From positions 62,001 through 126,000 of the forward strand of contig NZ_KE383866.1 of the NCBI RefSeq assembly GCF_000422505.1: a DNA stretch of 64,000 nt, given 5' to 3'. This document shows, piece after piece, positions 18,429 through 28,109 of this stretch. The notes beneath the pieces were generated by a model. It worked only from the letters and a program-made list of their open reading frames with translations. It made no database searches and was not told the origin of the DNA. This DNA comes from Paenibacillus pinihumi DSM 23905 = JCM 16419. GTDB taxonomy: Bacteria; Bacillota; Bacilli; Paenibacillales; Paenibacillaceae. A program made the position numbers and the translations under genes. Each line of letters begins with the position of its first letter. The first letter of the stretch is position 1.

Positions 18429-21400
18429 GTGAGACCTCCTCCCCGTCGACAGTATTGGCAAAGGTTAGTTTAAGCAGGCTTCGGATATCCTCCGGATTCA
18501 GAGCGATTCGGCCAAGGATGAGAAAAACCGGCTGTGTCCAGAATGTCTTCCTATTCAGAAGCGAAACAGGGTGATGTACACTGTTATTGAATACCTTGTT
18601 ATTTGCATATGCCGATGAGCTCTGGTGGGGATAATGAGATACAACATGCAGCATGTCCTGACGGGAAACCGCGCCCATTCGCAAGAGCCCCTTAGTATTC
18701 AGATGCGCTTCCAGCTTCCCGAGAAGGAATCTCCCTTCCCCTGGAATTTCCATGTATCCTTCTGAGAAGGCAGCCGAAGGCTTGAAGAAGTTGTTGGCTG
18801 TAAGCGAATAATGCGGCAGTACCAGACCGCTCCCGTTGGTCACCGAATGCAGTATACATAGCACAGGCACTCCGGGCAGCATAAGGTAATGCTGGTTAAT
18901 CGTAATTCCCTGGTTCGCTTCCTGCTTTTCGATACTAGTGGTTAACCTGAGTCCCCTCCAAACGTTTCCATGGACATCTGTCCGTTCTGCCCAGTCAGCA
19001 CTTCTCGGCTCCTGCTGCCGGCTGAAACCGCTCATGCCGGGGATCTCTACACCCAGCCCACCGTACCAGGGATTCCACCAGGAGTGCGGGACCGCTTCCG
19101 GGTAAGAGCTGTCCAGCCATTCTTCGCCTTGGTATTTTAGCGAATGCACAACACTGCCAAATCCGGGGGCAGACGCCAACGAAAGCACGTCGTTGCTTAC
19201 CGTGTAGACAGGCCCTGACAGCCCCTCCTCGATCCGGCAAACGATGTCCGCTTCCGACTGCGGGAACCAGAGTGCCGCCCTTTCCTGGATCCGATCCTCA
19301 CCGTGATAGACGGCCCGGACCTTCCAGGCAGATTCGCCTTTTTCCCGCGCTCCCTTTTCCCCAGGAAAGAACTCGAAGAGCGCGGAGCGAAGGTCCTCCT
19401 CCCGTCGCAGCTCAATACTGACAGCTTTGCGCTCCTCTTCTTCGCCATTTTGCACATACAGATCCATGCTGCCTGCGAGCGGAATCAACTTTCGTTCAAT
19501 CAGTTCTGCGTTAAGTTCACCCGATTTGAACGGATTGCCGCCGCCGATTGCCAACCCAAGATGATCGTCAAGAACCGGCACAACCAGCTCCCGCCTTTTC
19601 TGGGCAAAAGAGCGGAAATCCCACCAATTGGCGAAGGCGTTCAGGGCAAACACAGTCTTCTTCGTCCGCACCACGGCTCCAGGGGAAAGCGGGCCCAGAT
19701 CATGCTCCAGCCCGACTGTATATTCCGGGCGAAGCAGCTTCAGCGAAGGGTCCCAGCAAATGCCGTAACCAAAGGCTTCTCCCTGGTTGAACAACCAGTT
19801 CTCGGTGATACCCGCGCTGTCCCAATGATCCGGATCGCTGGAGTAGGCGTCGCCCATGTCCACATATTGTCCCTGGTAAGGCAGAATAAGCCGGTTGCCG
19901 AAGAAACCGAAATTCGTCAGCAGATATATCCCCTCATCCAGCCCTTCACTGCCAGTGTTACAGATTTCGTGATGAAATTCGGCGATTCCGTTTGCCAGAA
20001 GCCTGGCTACCGACTTCACCTCCAGGCCCGGAAAGCTTTCCGATTCGTAAATGGCTTCGAGAACCTGACTTTCTCCTTCCGGATAACTTTTCACTTCTCT
20101 CGCCTGCTTCTTGGAGAACTCTTCCGCAAACGGCTTGCCCAGCTTCGGATACGTCCACCAGAAGCTGTGCCTTGAGCCCGGATAGTCGATCGTTATGTTG
20201 TTATCGAGCTTGTTGAGATGAAGGGAAAATGCTCCGTTCACGGCAATCCACTGTTCCCCGGTCTCCCCGCCATAACGGCCGCTCGTTCCCTTCAACAAAA
20301 CGGAAAGCTTGGATGTGAAGGCAACCGCCTTCCCCCCGGCCGGAACCGCCGTTACCTCAACCTCTCTTGAAAACAGCCCGTAGGAACGCAAAATGAAGGG
20401 TACCGGGATTGAGGCCTTTCCCTTGGCAGGAACGATGCACTTCACCGCACGCTCCGCCCATTCGACACATTCATCCTCTGGCCATTCAAAAGCAAACTCT
20501 GCTTCCGAGACATAATTATTTTCCACGTTCAGATACAGCTCGGCCGGAATTTCCGGATAAAGCTCCCCTGCCGGGAGCTCCGCCTTCATCTTGACCGGGA
20601 ACTTTGCAGCAATGCCGCTGCGGAACTCAGCTCTCTTGCCAGCGATCATCCATTTGCTTATGACAACGGGATGCGTCTTTTTTGCGTTTTGCTCCTCTTC
20701 AATCGGATCAAGCTCGAATGTTCCCTCTACAATGACAGTTTCCCCAGGGGCAATCGTATGTGCAGCGTTCAGGGCAAAACGGATATTCTTGTCATCCTGC
20801 CCTTTGATCTCGATCTTCAGCCCGGACGCCGAGCGATTCTCGATGCGGTAGCAGACCTTGTAGGCGGCACCAAACACGAGATCATGATTGCCGATCTCGG
20901 TGGAGATGGCGTAATCAGGCGTGTCGAGAGCGGTCAGCCCGCGGCCGGACTTTTCGAATTCCGCCCGCAAGAAGAGCTCTCCCTTGCGCCAGGTATAGTC
21001 AAAGAAATCGAAGCCTCGCTCCTGGCGGCCATCCGGCTCGATGGCGAGCTCTCGCGTACTGTCGGCATACCAATCCAGCTCCTCGAAATATGGGGCAACC
21101 GCTTCGGTTTGCAAAATAGTCGGAATGAAGTTCATCAGGTGAACATAATCGTCATTCTTTTCCCAGAAAAATCCGCATTTCTTATACATCGGAACAGCCT
21201 TAGTGTTCCCCGGCCAGGTGAACAGGTCGAGCCGCGGCCAGCCTGCCTCTACCGTTTTGCGGACAGCGTTCAAAATCAGGTTGCGGCCGACCTTTTGGCC
21301 ATGATAGTCAGGCCGCACATTCAACAGCGGTACATATAAAGCTCCTTCATCCTGACGGTAGTGCGCAAAGCTGCAGAACCCGGCAACCTCATCGCCATCG

Positions 21401-21585
21401 ACGGCAAGGAAGTTGTGCAGATGGGACGAAATTTCCATTTCCCGCCGTACACTGTCCTCCGTTTTCTTATTGGTGCCGCCTCCCCAGCTTTCACTGCTGC
21501 GGTTCCACATTTCAGCCAATGCTCCCGCATAGGAAGCCTCGTATTCGATAATGCGAATTTGTTCCCCGACGGTATTTACGGTCAT
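18415..21585 (-). CDS. GNAT acetyltransferase fused to a large beta-rich, sugar-enzyme-like region
   Basis: 1056 residues from ATG 21585 (AAGGAG at 8 bases). Residues about 10-150 form a GNAT domain: NVRPDYHGQKVGRNLIL is the acetyl-CoA loop and AVPMYKKCGF the C-terminal GNAT motif. After a linker come two or three Ig-like or NEW3-type segments (about 230-460; TIAPGETVIVEGTFELDP), then a large beta-sandwich region (about 470-1056) with phrases resembling the mutarotase-like folds of glycosidases (ITIDYPGSRHSFWWTYPKLG; WWNPWYGGLGVEIPG). No signal peptide is present, so the protein is cytoplasmic. It is coupled to the amidohydrolase. The GNAT call is firm; the role of the C-terminal 800 residues is unknown. 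Confidence 0.82.
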   Translation of the reverse strand: MTVNTVGEQIRIIEYEASYAGALAEMWNRSSESWGGGTNKKTEDSVRREMEISSHLHNFLAVDGDEVAGFCSFAHYRQDEGALYVPLLNVRPDYHGQKVGRNLILNAVRKTVEAGWPRLDLFTWPGNTKAVPMYKKCGFFWEKNDDYVHLMNFIPTILQTEAVAPYFEELDWYADSTRELAIEPDGRQERGFDFFDYTWRKGELFLRAEFEKSGRGLTALDTPDYAISTEIGNHDLVFGAAYKVCYRIENRSASGLKIEIKGQDDKNIRFALNAAHTIAPGETVIVEGTFELDPIEEEQNAKKTHPVVISKWMIAGKRAEFRSGIAAKFPVKMKAELPAGELYPEIPAELYLNVENNYVSEAEFAFEWPEDECVEWAERAVKCIVPAKGKASIPVPFILRSYGLFSREVEVTAVPAGGKAVAFTSKLSVLLKGTSGRYGGETGEQWIAVNGAFSLHLNKLDNNITIDYPGSRHSFWWTYPKLGKPFAEEFSKKQAREVKSYPEGESQVLEAIYESESFPGLEVKSVARLLANGIAEFHHEICNTGSEGLDEGIYLLTNFGFFGNRLILPYQGQYVDMGDAYSSDPDHWDSAGITENWLFNQGEAFGYGICWDPSLKLLRPEYTVGLEHDLGPLSPGAVVRTKKTVFALNAFANWWDFRSFAQKRRELVVPVLDDHLGLAIGGGNPFKSGELNAELIERKLIPLAGSMDLYVQNGEEEERKAVSIELRREEDLRSALFEFFPGEKGAREKGESAWKVRAVYHGEDRIQERAALWFPQSEADIVCRIEEGLSGPVYTVSNDVLSLASAPGFGSVVHSLKYQGEEWLDSSYPEAVPHSWWNPWYGGLGVEIPGMSGFSRQQEPRSADWAERTDVHGNVWRGLRLTTSIEKQEANQGITINQHYLMLPGVPVLCILHSVTNGSGLVLPHYSLTANNFFKPSAAFSEGYMEIPGEGRFLLGKLEAHLNTKGLLRMGAVSRQDMLHVVSHYPHQSSSAYANNKVFNNSVHHPVSLLNRKTFWTQPVFLILGRIALNPEDIRSLLKLTFANTVDGEEVSHADH

Positions 21586-21696
21586 GCATTCATCTCCTTC
21601 AAAGCATCTATTGAACGTACATTCATAGTGATTTGGGGTCACCACGATACTCTAATCATCTTTGTCCTAACATATAAGCATAATGCTATTATACTA

Positions 21697-21957
21697 TTAA
21701 TTGGAAGCAGATTCGAGGACAGCTCCTTCTGGTTTTTTTCTATATTTGCCGTTGCTTAGCGCTTGAATAATAGTATGAATTGAATCTTTGTTCTTTACAC
21801 TGATTTCTTGGCCGCTACCCGCCAGATCAAGAAGCCATATTCTATGAACATCAGTTAAATCACCTTTATAAATCAACTGAAATGGAATTTCCCCGTTATG
21901 ATTGAATGAGCATCTGCTAACAAAAAAGGCTATGACTATAATGAACATTCTTTTCAT
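21697..21957 (-). CDS. Small lipoprotein-like protein, possibly C-terminally truncated
   Basis: 86 residues from ATG 21957, with GGGGGAGG upstream. A short hydrophobic signal ends FFVSRC, where an Arg before Cys makes a poor lipobox. The body (FQLIYKGDLTDVHRIWLLD, then SVKNKDSIHTIIQAL) resembles small Bacillus-type lipoproteins with the pattern Y-K-G-D-L-x-x-V-x-x-I-x-I. Those continue with a further beta-rich part, but here the frame stops shortly after NGKYRKK. The stop lies at a TATAAT-like sequence that may serve the GNAT-fusion gene. Truncation is inferred, not proven. Confidence 0.55.
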   Translation of the reverse strand: MKRMFIIVIAFFVSRCSFNHNGEIPFQLIYKGDLTDVHRIWLLDLAGSGQEISVKNKDSIHTIIQALSNGKYRKKPEGAVLESASN

Positions 21958-22180
21958 AAATCCTCCCCCTTTCATAGAAATCATGAAACATACTTTTATA
22001 TTTTACTGTTTGTCCAAGCTGCTGATTTCAAATAATAGTCTTTATAGCCGTCAGTAGACCAGTTATTTCTAAAATGCTTCCTTTTATTTCCTGCTCTTGA
22101 TTCAGGGCCGTTAATAAAATAGGATTTTATTGTATAATAGGATGCAAAAACTTGATTTTGAAGGAGGGCATCTTGATTCA

Positions 22181-22507
22181 GTGATTAAGAAATGGATCGG
22201 AATGGGTCTTGGTTTTCTGTTGGAATTTACTGCTGCTCTGGTTTTCTATGTGCTGACATTTGGACTTCTCTGGGAGATCCAACTTTTTTTCTATCGTCTC
22301 CTTGATATTGATCAGACGCCCTTCATATGGCTTCTGTTCATAGGTAACTCTCTATTTGTATTTACATGCTATCGGAACAACGCTCAGTTCCGCCTCTCTT
22401 ATGTAAAAGAAATTCCCAAAAGAAAGCTGCCCCGACAGCTTACGATTTTGTACGTCCTGGCATTTTTATTCATAAGTATATGGCCCTATATTAATCAAAA
22501 GTTTTGA
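22181..22507 (+). CDS. Small hypothetical membrane protein
   Basis: 109 residues if started at GTG 22181, which has AAGGAGGG 12 bases upstream. The in-frame ATG at 22142 and TTG at 22130 fall at or before the transcription start expected from the TATAAT at 22133, so they are less likely. Three membrane segments are visible (about residues 4-30, 45-65 and 84-103) with a basic loop KEIPKRKLPRQL between the second and third. No family was recognised. It is a single gene between divergent or convergent minus-strand units. Confidence 0.6.
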   Translation: MIKKWIGMGLGFLLEFTAALVFYVLTFGLLWEIQLFFYRLLDIDQTPFIWLLFIGNSLFVFTCYRNNAQFRLSYVKEIPKRKLPRQLTILYVLAFLFISIWPYINQKF

Positions 22508-22527
22508 ACCGCAGCTGCTTCGCATAG

Positions 22528-22558
22528 AAAAAAACACCGTCCCAATACCGGGACGGTG
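22528..22558 (-). terminator. Intrinsic terminator of the purine-nucleoside operon
   Basis: Minus strand CACCGTCCC-ggtatt-GGGACGGTG followed by TTTTTTT, about 45 bases after the adenine deaminase stop. With U-A pairs it could also stop the small plus-strand gene. Confidence 0.85.
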
Positions 22559-22603
22559 CTGTAGGCCATTATTCATTTCTGTTTACTAAGCTCCCGAATC
22601 CTA

Positions 22604-24319
22604 TTACTTCATCCCCACAAGCAAAGGAATAACCTTCCCTTTGTTCACATCAATCAGGCCGTGGTCGGTGATTTTAAGTGCCGGGCTTACCGGCAGGGAA
22701 TGGGTGCTGATCGACATAATCGGATTGTAATGGCGGTAGCCGAGCGATTTCATCGCACCAATCAGACGGTCGACTTCCTCAGCCGTTTTCTCCAGCGGTT
22801 CCTCGGTCAGAATGCCGCCCACCGGCAGATGCAGGCTTGCGAGAACCTCGCCATTCTCCACCGCACAGAAGCCGCCCTGCTTGGAAATGACTTCATTGGC
22901 TGCCAGCAGCATATCCTGCGGATTATGCCCGACAACAAGCAGATTGTGATTGTCATGGGAATACGTTGTCGCGACTGCCCCACGCTTGATTGTATCTCCG
23001 CCGATCAGGCCGTAGGCGCGGCTTCCGCCTTTTCCGTAACGCTCAAATGTTGCAATGAGACCATAACCGCTCTCCTGCCACATCAGTTGTCCGTTCCGGA
23101 CTTCTGCCTCAGTCTGGTGCTCCTCCACGAACGTTGAACCGTCCTTGACCATCATGACGCGCGCGGTGTAACGTCCATCCTCGGCATCCGCCGTTACATG
23201 GAAGTCAGCCTCTGTCAGCTCATTCAGCTTCACACTTTCGTAGAAGTGCGCCGGGAATGCACGCTCGGCCTTCTTCGGCTCATATGCCTCAGCCGTGTCA
23301 TAGACCTTGCGGCCCTCCTTGTACACTTGGCCGATCGTCAATTCGTTCAGCTCGGTCAGCAGGACAAAGTCGGCAATCTTGCCCGGAGCAATCGCTCCGC
23401 GGTCATGCATGCGCATCCGCTTGGCCGGTGTAAATGTGCTTGCATAAATCGCCTGCTCCGGCTGCATGCCCATACGAATGGCTTTGCGAACGATACTGTT
23501 CAGATGGCCGCGACGCTGGAATGAATCCGGCATAACATCATCTGTGACGAAGCAGAAATGCTCGGACACGTCATGGCGGATCAGGTAATCGATGACTTCT
23601 TGTGTCATGGATTTCTCCTGCAGCTCAATGAACATGCCTGCTCCGATCCGTGCTACCATACCTTCAATCGTCTGATGCGTATGGTCGGAATCGACACCGC
23701 TGTATATCATCTTGTGCAAATCCAGATCCAGCAGCTTCGGTACATGGCCCTCTATAATAAGCTGCGGGTAATTATCACGGATATGCTTTAGAATTTTGTT
23801 GGTCTTGCAGTCCGGGTCGGTGATGACATCGACATAGTTCATAATCTCCCCAAGGCAGATGATGCGCTCTGTGCGCAGCAGTTCATCCATATCCTCGATT
23901 TCGATCGATCCGCCTGTCGTCTCCATTGATGTCGCTGGTACCGAACTTGGAATCGCGTAAAACATATCTGCCACGCAATTGCGGCTCGCCTTGATCATCT
24001 CAGTCACGCCTTCAAGGCCGAACACATTGGCCATCTCATGCGGTTCCGGTACAATTGTCGTTACGCCATTCTTGATGAGCCCGTGAGAGAATGCTTCGGG
24101 TGTAATCATCGTACTTTCAATATGAAGATGAATGTCAATCAGGCCGGGGATCATGTAACGGCCTTGACCGTCCATGATTTCACCCGCCTCGAAGCTCTCC
24201 TGGCCCCGCTGCCCGATGTACAAAAATTTGCCGTCCAGCACAGCCGCATTGCCTTGCTCAAAACGCTTGAAATAGCTGTTATAAATCCGGACGTTTTCAA
24301 TTAATAAATCCACGCGCAT
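22604..24319 (-). CDS. ade: Adenine deaminase
   Basis: 571 residues, the usual length for the family; GGAGG lies 10 bases before ATG. It converts adenine to hypoxanthine and ammonia. Metal-site motif IDIHLHIESTM (His64, His66), the family signature PEPHEMANVFGLEGV, LIIEGHVPKL, GVDSDHTHQT and FCFVTDDVMPD are all present. The C-terminal part (YSHDNHNLLVVG, LPVGGILTEEP) is the typical domain of AdeC-type enzymes. It is the last gene of a six-gene unit with a nucleoside hydrolase and an ABC importer, where it would process adenine released from adenosine. Confidence 0.93.
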   Translation of the reverse strand: MRVDLLIENVRIYNSYFKRFEQGNAAVLDGKFLYIGQRGQESFEAGEIMDGQGRYMIPGLIDIHLHIESTMITPEAFSHGLIKNGVTTIVPEPHEMANVFGLEGVTEMIKASRNCVADMFYAIPSSVPATSMETTGGSIEIEDMDELLRTERIICLGEIMNYVDVITDPDCKTNKILKHIRDNYPQLIIEGHVPKLLDLDLHKMIYSGVDSDHTHQTIEGMVARIGAGMFIELQEKSMTQEVIDYLIRHDVSEHFCFVTDDVMPDSFQRRGHLNSIVRKAIRMGMQPEQAIYASTFTPAKRMRMHDRGAIAPGKIADFVLLTELNELTIGQVYKEGRKVYDTAEAYEPKKAERAFPAHFYESVKLNELTEADFHVTADAEDGRYTARVMMVKDGSTFVEEHQTEAEVRNGQLMWQESGYGLIATFERYGKGGSRAYGLIGGDTIKRGAVATTYSHDNHNLLVVGHNPQDMLLAANEVISKQGGFCAVENGEVLASLHLPVGGILTEEPLEKTAEEVDRLIGAMKSLGYRHYNPIMSISTHSLPVSPALKITDHGLIDVNKGKVIPLLVGMK

Positions 24320-24347
24320 GCTGTCTGCACCTCCAAGTAAGCTTAGG

Positions 24348-25409
24348 CTACTCCACCAAAATCAGTTTCTCTACAGGAAAGAGCACGCGAACCTCTTGGC
24401 CGCTGACATAAGGCTGTTCCATTTCTTTATTGACAGTAAACTCGCCAAGCTCTGTATTCACCACGTACTGGTAGCTCCGTCCGAGGAAGGTGCTCACCTT
24501 CACGCGCCCAGTTACCACATTGGCACCCAGATCGATTTCATCAGATGTGCCAAGCTTGAGATCATCCGGACGAACAGCTCCTTTGAGTCCCTTTTGCGCC
24601 CCGCGTCCTTCGCCCTGAATCGCCAGGAAGGAATGTCCGCCTGCTTGAAGCTGAATTTCACGCCCGTTCTCCTGCCTGTTGTCAAAGGAGATAAAATTGT
24701 TAAAGCCGATGAAGCGCGCAACGAATTCCGTCTTCGGATATTTGAAGATTGTAGAAGGCGCGTCAAGCTGCTCGATAATCCCTTTGTTCATAATCGCGAC
24801 CTGATCGGAGATTGAGAAACATTCCTCCTGGTCATGGGATACATATACAGTCGTTATACCCAGCTCCTGCTGAATACGGCGGATTTCCACCCGCATGTTC
24901 ACCCGCAGATTGGCATCAAGGTTACTGAGCGGCTCATCGAACAGCAGCAGATCAGGCTCGATAACGAGTGCCCGTGCAATCGCCACACGCTGTCTCTGAC
25001 CGCCGGAGAGCTCCTTCGGGAACCGTTGCTCGAAGCCGGTCAGGTTGGCAACCTCCAGCATTTTGCGGACGCGGCGGTCAATGTCCGCCTTGCTCACCTT
25101 GCGCAGACGCAGCCCGAATGCGACGTTGTCATAGACAGACAGATGCGGGAACAGCGCATAGCTCTGGAATACAAAGCCGAAGTTGCGCTTGTTGACCGGC
25201 ACACGTGTATAGTCCTTGCCGTTCAGCGTGAAGCGGCCGTCCTTGGCTTCGAGGAAGCCTGCGATCAGACGCAATGTCGTCGTCTTGCCGCAGCCGCTTG
25301 GGCCGAGCAGCGAGATTAGGCTTCCTTTTTCGACGGACAGGTTAAAATCTTTCAAAATATATTGCTGGTCATAGGCGACAGCTATATTTTCCAGGGTTAG
25401 CATGGCCAT
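24348..25409 (-). CDS. ABC transporter ATP-binding protein (PotA-type)
   Basis: 353 residues; start ATG 25409 with GGAGG at 9 bases. Walker A LLGPSGCGKTTTLR, signature LSGGQRQRVAIARAL, Walker B LLLFDEPLSNLD, switch His in VYVSHDQEE; a C-terminal TOBE domain (about 270-353). It is the PotA/FbpC type that energises Pot-like importers. It is fifth in the operon, 15 bases after the permease gene. Substrate inferred from context: purine nucleoside rather than polyamine. Confidence 0.92.
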   Translation of the reverse strand: MAMLTLENIAVAYDQQYILKDFNLSVEKGSLISLLGPSGCGKTTTLRLIAGFLEAKDGRFTLNGKDYTRVPVNKRNFGFVFQSYALFPHLSVYDNVAFGLRLRKVSKADIDRRVRKMLEVANLTGFEQRFPKELSGGQRQRVAIARALVIEPDLLLFDEPLSNLDANLRVNMRVEIRRIQQELGITTVYVSHDQEECFSISDQVAIMNKGIIEQLDAPSTIFKYPKTEFVARFIGFNNFISFDNRQENGREIQLQAGGHSFLAIQGEGRGAQKGLKGAVRPDDLKLGTSDEIDLGANVVTGRVKVSTFLGRSYQYVVNTELGEFTVNKEMEQPYVSGQEVRVLFPVEKLILVE

Positions 25410-25424
25410 GGATGCACGCCTCCA

Positions 25425-26213
25425 TTATCGTTTGGTAAAGTAGGACAACCCCATCAGACGCTCGATCAGGAACATCAGCACTGCTGTGAAGAGCATCAGC
25501 AATACGGAGATTGCAGCGATCGTCGGATCAAAGTTGTTTTCAACATAAAGCAGCATTTGGATCGGGAAGGTACTGATTCCAGGTCCGGTCATGAAGACCG
25601 AGATGTCAACATTGTTAAAGGACTCCAGGAACGCAATCAGTACAGCAGCAATGATCCCCGACTTGATATTCGGCAGTACGACAGTGAAGAATGTCTTCAG
25701 TCTGCCTGCTCCAAGGCTAAGTGATGCCTCTTCCACAGCAAAATCGAAGTTTGCAAGGCTGGAGGCGATAACCCGGATAATAAACGGCAGCATGATGACG
25801 GTATGACCGAGCAGAAGCGCCGTATACACCGGCAGGTTATAGGTGATGATGACGTACTTGAGCATTGTAAAACCAAGCACGATACCGGGAATCAGAATCG
25901 GTGATATAAAAATCGCATTCAACGCGTTCTTGCCCTTGAACTGGAAGCGGCTCAGCGCATAAGCAGCAGGAAGCCCCAGCAGCAGGGCAAGCAGGTTGCC
26001 CGCAAGCGATACAAGAATGGACGTGATAAAAGATGTCTTGAACATCGAAACTTCAAAAATATTCTGATACCACTTGAGTGAAAAGCCCGTGGGGGGAAAT
26101 TTCAGCGCACCCCCCGGCTCAAATGAGGCAATCGCAATAATTACCAGCGGTCCAAGCAGGAACAGATATATAAGAAGTGTAAACAGGCCGAGCCCGCGGT
26201 TCTTCTCTTTCAT
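25425..26213 (-). CDS. ABC transporter permease (PotC-type)
   Basis: 262 residues with AAGGGG before ATG. Six membrane segments; the EAA loop is EEASLSLGAGRLKTFFTVVLP. The N-terminus LGLFTLLIYLFLLGPLVIIAIASF is typical of PotC-like proteins. It forms a pore with the PotB-type permease whose gene ends 2 bases upstream. The operon contains a nucleoside hydrolase and an adenine deaminase, which points to nucleoside uptake. Confidence 0.9.
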   Translation of the reverse strand: MKEKNRGLGLFTLLIYLFLLGPLVIIAIASFEPGGALKFPPTGFSLKWYQNIFEVSMFKTSFITSILVSLAGNLLALLLGLPAAYALSRFQFKGKNALNAIFISPILIPGIVLGFTMLKYVIITYNLPVYTALLLGHTVIMLPFIIRVIASSLANFDFAVEEASLSLGAGRLKTFFTVVLPNIKSGIIAAVLIAFLESFNNVDISVFMTGPGISTFPIQMLLYVENNFDPTIAAISVLLMLFTAVLMFLIERLMGLSYFTKR

Positions 26214-26215
26214 GT

Positions 26216-27040
26216 TTACGACCCCTTCGGATTTAATTTGGCAGCCAGCTTGTTCATCAGTGTGATAATGATGAAGGTAATCACCATCATGATTGTGGCG
26301 ATAACCGAGGCCAGATACCAGTCATTGAGCGTTATGGCATTCTGGTACAGGAATGTCGAGATAACCCGCTGCTTTCCTCCAAGGAGCGCAGGAGTCGTAT
26401 ACGCCGTCAGACTGCCGACAAATACGAGAATGCCCCCGATAATCAGTCCCGGTACGCTAAGCGGGATAATGATCTTGCAGAATGCGCTGAACCGGCTTGC
26501 ACCAAGGCTTTCCGCAGCCTTAACCAGATCAGAATCGATATTCTCCATAACACCGACCAGGGTAATAATGATGAGCGGCAAGAACAGATGGATCAGACCG
26601 ATAATCATAGCTGTCGGCGTGTACAAAATGTTCAGCGGCTCCTGAATGACACCAAGGGAGAGCAGCGTGTTATTGAGCAGTCCCTTTTTTCCGAGAATAA
26701 TCGTCCAACTGAATGAACGGACAACGGAGCTGGTGAGCAACGGGAAAATGGCCAGCGCCAGCAGCAGTCCCTTCCTCCGCGGGTTTTGCCGGGAGATATA
26801 ATAAGCGGTCGGGAACCCAAGCGCCATACACAATAACGTTGTAATAACGCTGACACGCAGTGTAGTCCATACAATTTTCAGGAAATACGGGTCTTTAAAA
26901 AAGTGGACATAGCCTTCAACTGTGAAACGGCTCTCATGGTAAAAGGTCGAGCCTACCGTCAGGAGAATCGGTATCACCATGAAAGCAGCCAGGAACACGA
27001 GTCCGGGCAGAAGCAGTATAGCCAAGTACGATTTCTTCAT
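26216..27040 (-). CDS. ABC transporter permease (PotB-type)
   Basis: 274 residues. MKKSYLAILLLPGLVFLAAF starts the first membrane helix. The EAA loop is VKAAESLGASRFSAFCKIIIP. It is the partner of the PotC-type permease. It follows the nucleoside hydrolase gene by 27 bases, so a catabolic enzyme lies inside the transporter operon between the binding protein and the permeases. Confidence 0.9.
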   Translation of the reverse strand: MKKSYLAILLLPGLVFLAAFMVIPILLTVGSTFYHESRFTVEGYVHFFKDPYFLKIVWTTLRVSVITTLLCMALGFPTAYYISRQNPRRKGLLLALAIFPLLTSSVVRSFSWTIILGKKGLLNNTLLSLGVIQEPLNILYTPTAMIIGLIHLFLPLIIITLVGVMENIDSDLVKAAESLGASRFSAFCKIIIPLSVPGLIIGGILVFVGSLTAYTTPALLGGKQRVISTFLYQNAITLNDWYLASVIATIMMVITFIIITLMNKLAAKLNPKGS

Positions 27041-27067
27041 GTCACTGTTCTCCTGTTCATTAGTTCG

Positions 27068-27997
27068 CTAACCTCGCAGGACGCGGGTGAAAAGATTGAT
27101 AAATTCGTCCGCCTCTACCTCCAGGCAGACATGCACATTCGGCTTCACAGACAGCCGGTTTTGGAAATCACACACGGTCTGCCCGTCGCACAGCTCGCTG
27201 CGCGTTTCTACATCTACATAATAGTGCCTGGTCTTAACCAGATCGGGATTGATCGCCACGCCTACTGCGAGCGGATCATGCATGGCACAAGCTCTGACAC
27301 CATTGCGCTCTTGATAGCGCTGCAGGTAATCCGCCGTGCTGGCCCGTACATAGCGGGCAATTTCTGTATCTCCCAGAGAATCGATGTGCTCTTCTCTCAG
27401 CAGCGCCTTGCGGGTCACATCCAGGCCAACGAGCTTGATTGAAGCGAATCCGGCCCAGAATATATGCTTGGCCGCTTCCGGATCTACATAGATATTGTAC
27501 TCAGCAGTCGGGGTTACATTGCCGAAGCCCTGGACGACGCCGCCCATTACAATGACTTCTTTCACCTTCTGAACAAGCTCCGGGTATTTCATAATGGCAA
27601 GTGCCAGATTCGTCATCGGCGCCGTCATAATCAGGGTAATCTCACCCGGATGCTTGCGGACCTGATCGATGATGAAGTCCACCGCATGCCCATCTTCCGG
27701 CTGCTTGCGTTGCGTCATATCATTGAGGGCTCCGCCGAGGCCATCCTTGCCATGAACCCGGTGTTCAAAATATGTGCTGCGGAGAATCGGCTTTCCGGCT
27801 CCCTGCACGACAGGTATATGCTCTGCTCCTGCCAGCTGCAAAATTTTGCATGTATTGGAAGTCGCCTGTTCTACGGATACATTGCCGTTAACTGTCGTGA
27901 TACCGAGAATATCCAGCTCGCCGCTGCGGATAGCAAGCAGCAGCCCGAGCGCGTCATCTACCCCCGTATCTACATCGAGAATGACCTTCTTGTTCAT
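27068..27997 (-). CDS. Nucleoside hydrolase (inosine-uridine preferring type)
   Basis: 309 residues. The N-terminal calcium-binding cluster DVDTGVDDALGLLLA (Asp8, Asp10, Asp14, Asp15) defines the family. Further motifs: GITTVNGNVSVEQAT, VVQGAGKPI, VIVMGGVVQGFGNVTPTAEYN and, near the C-terminus, MHDPLAVGVAINP. The enzyme cleaves the N-glycosidic bond of nucleosides to base plus ribose. The location inside the ABC operon, together with adenine deaminase, suggests imported purine nucleosides are its substrates. It has no signal peptide, so it acts in the cytoplasm. A terminator-like hairpin separates it from the binding-protein gene. Confidence 0.93.
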   Translation of the reverse strand: MNKKVILDVDTGVDDALGLLLAIRSGELDILGITTVNGNVSVEQATSNTCKILQLAGAEHIPVVQGAGKPILRSTYFEHRVHGKDGLGGALNDMTQRKQPEDGHAVDFIIDQVRKHPGEITLIMTAPMTNLALAIMKYPELVQKVKEVIVMGGVVQGFGNVTPTAEYNIYVDPEAAKHIFWAGFASIKLVGLDVTRKALLREEHIDSLGDTEIARYVRASTADYLQRYQERNGVRACAMHDPLAVGVAINPDLVKTRHYYVDVETRSELCDGQTVCDFQNRLSVKPNVHVCLEVEADEFINLFTRVLRG

Positions 27998-28020
27998 TTA
28001 TTGATCCTCCCTATGCCCGA

Positions 28021-28058
28021 AATAAAACAAGGGTACATGCGCAACATATACCCTTGTT
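28021..28058 (-). terminator. Internal (partial) terminator between binding protein and downstream genes
   Basis: Minus strand AACAAGGGTA...TACCCTTGTT, a 10-bp stem with a 13-base loop, then TTTTATT. Read-through would keep downstream genes lower than the solute-binding protein, a common design in ABC operons. Confidence 0.65.
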
Positions 28059-28109
28059 GTTAAGCATAAACGGCAGATTTCGTCGTTCACCGTTTAATGA
28101 AGCTGCGTC

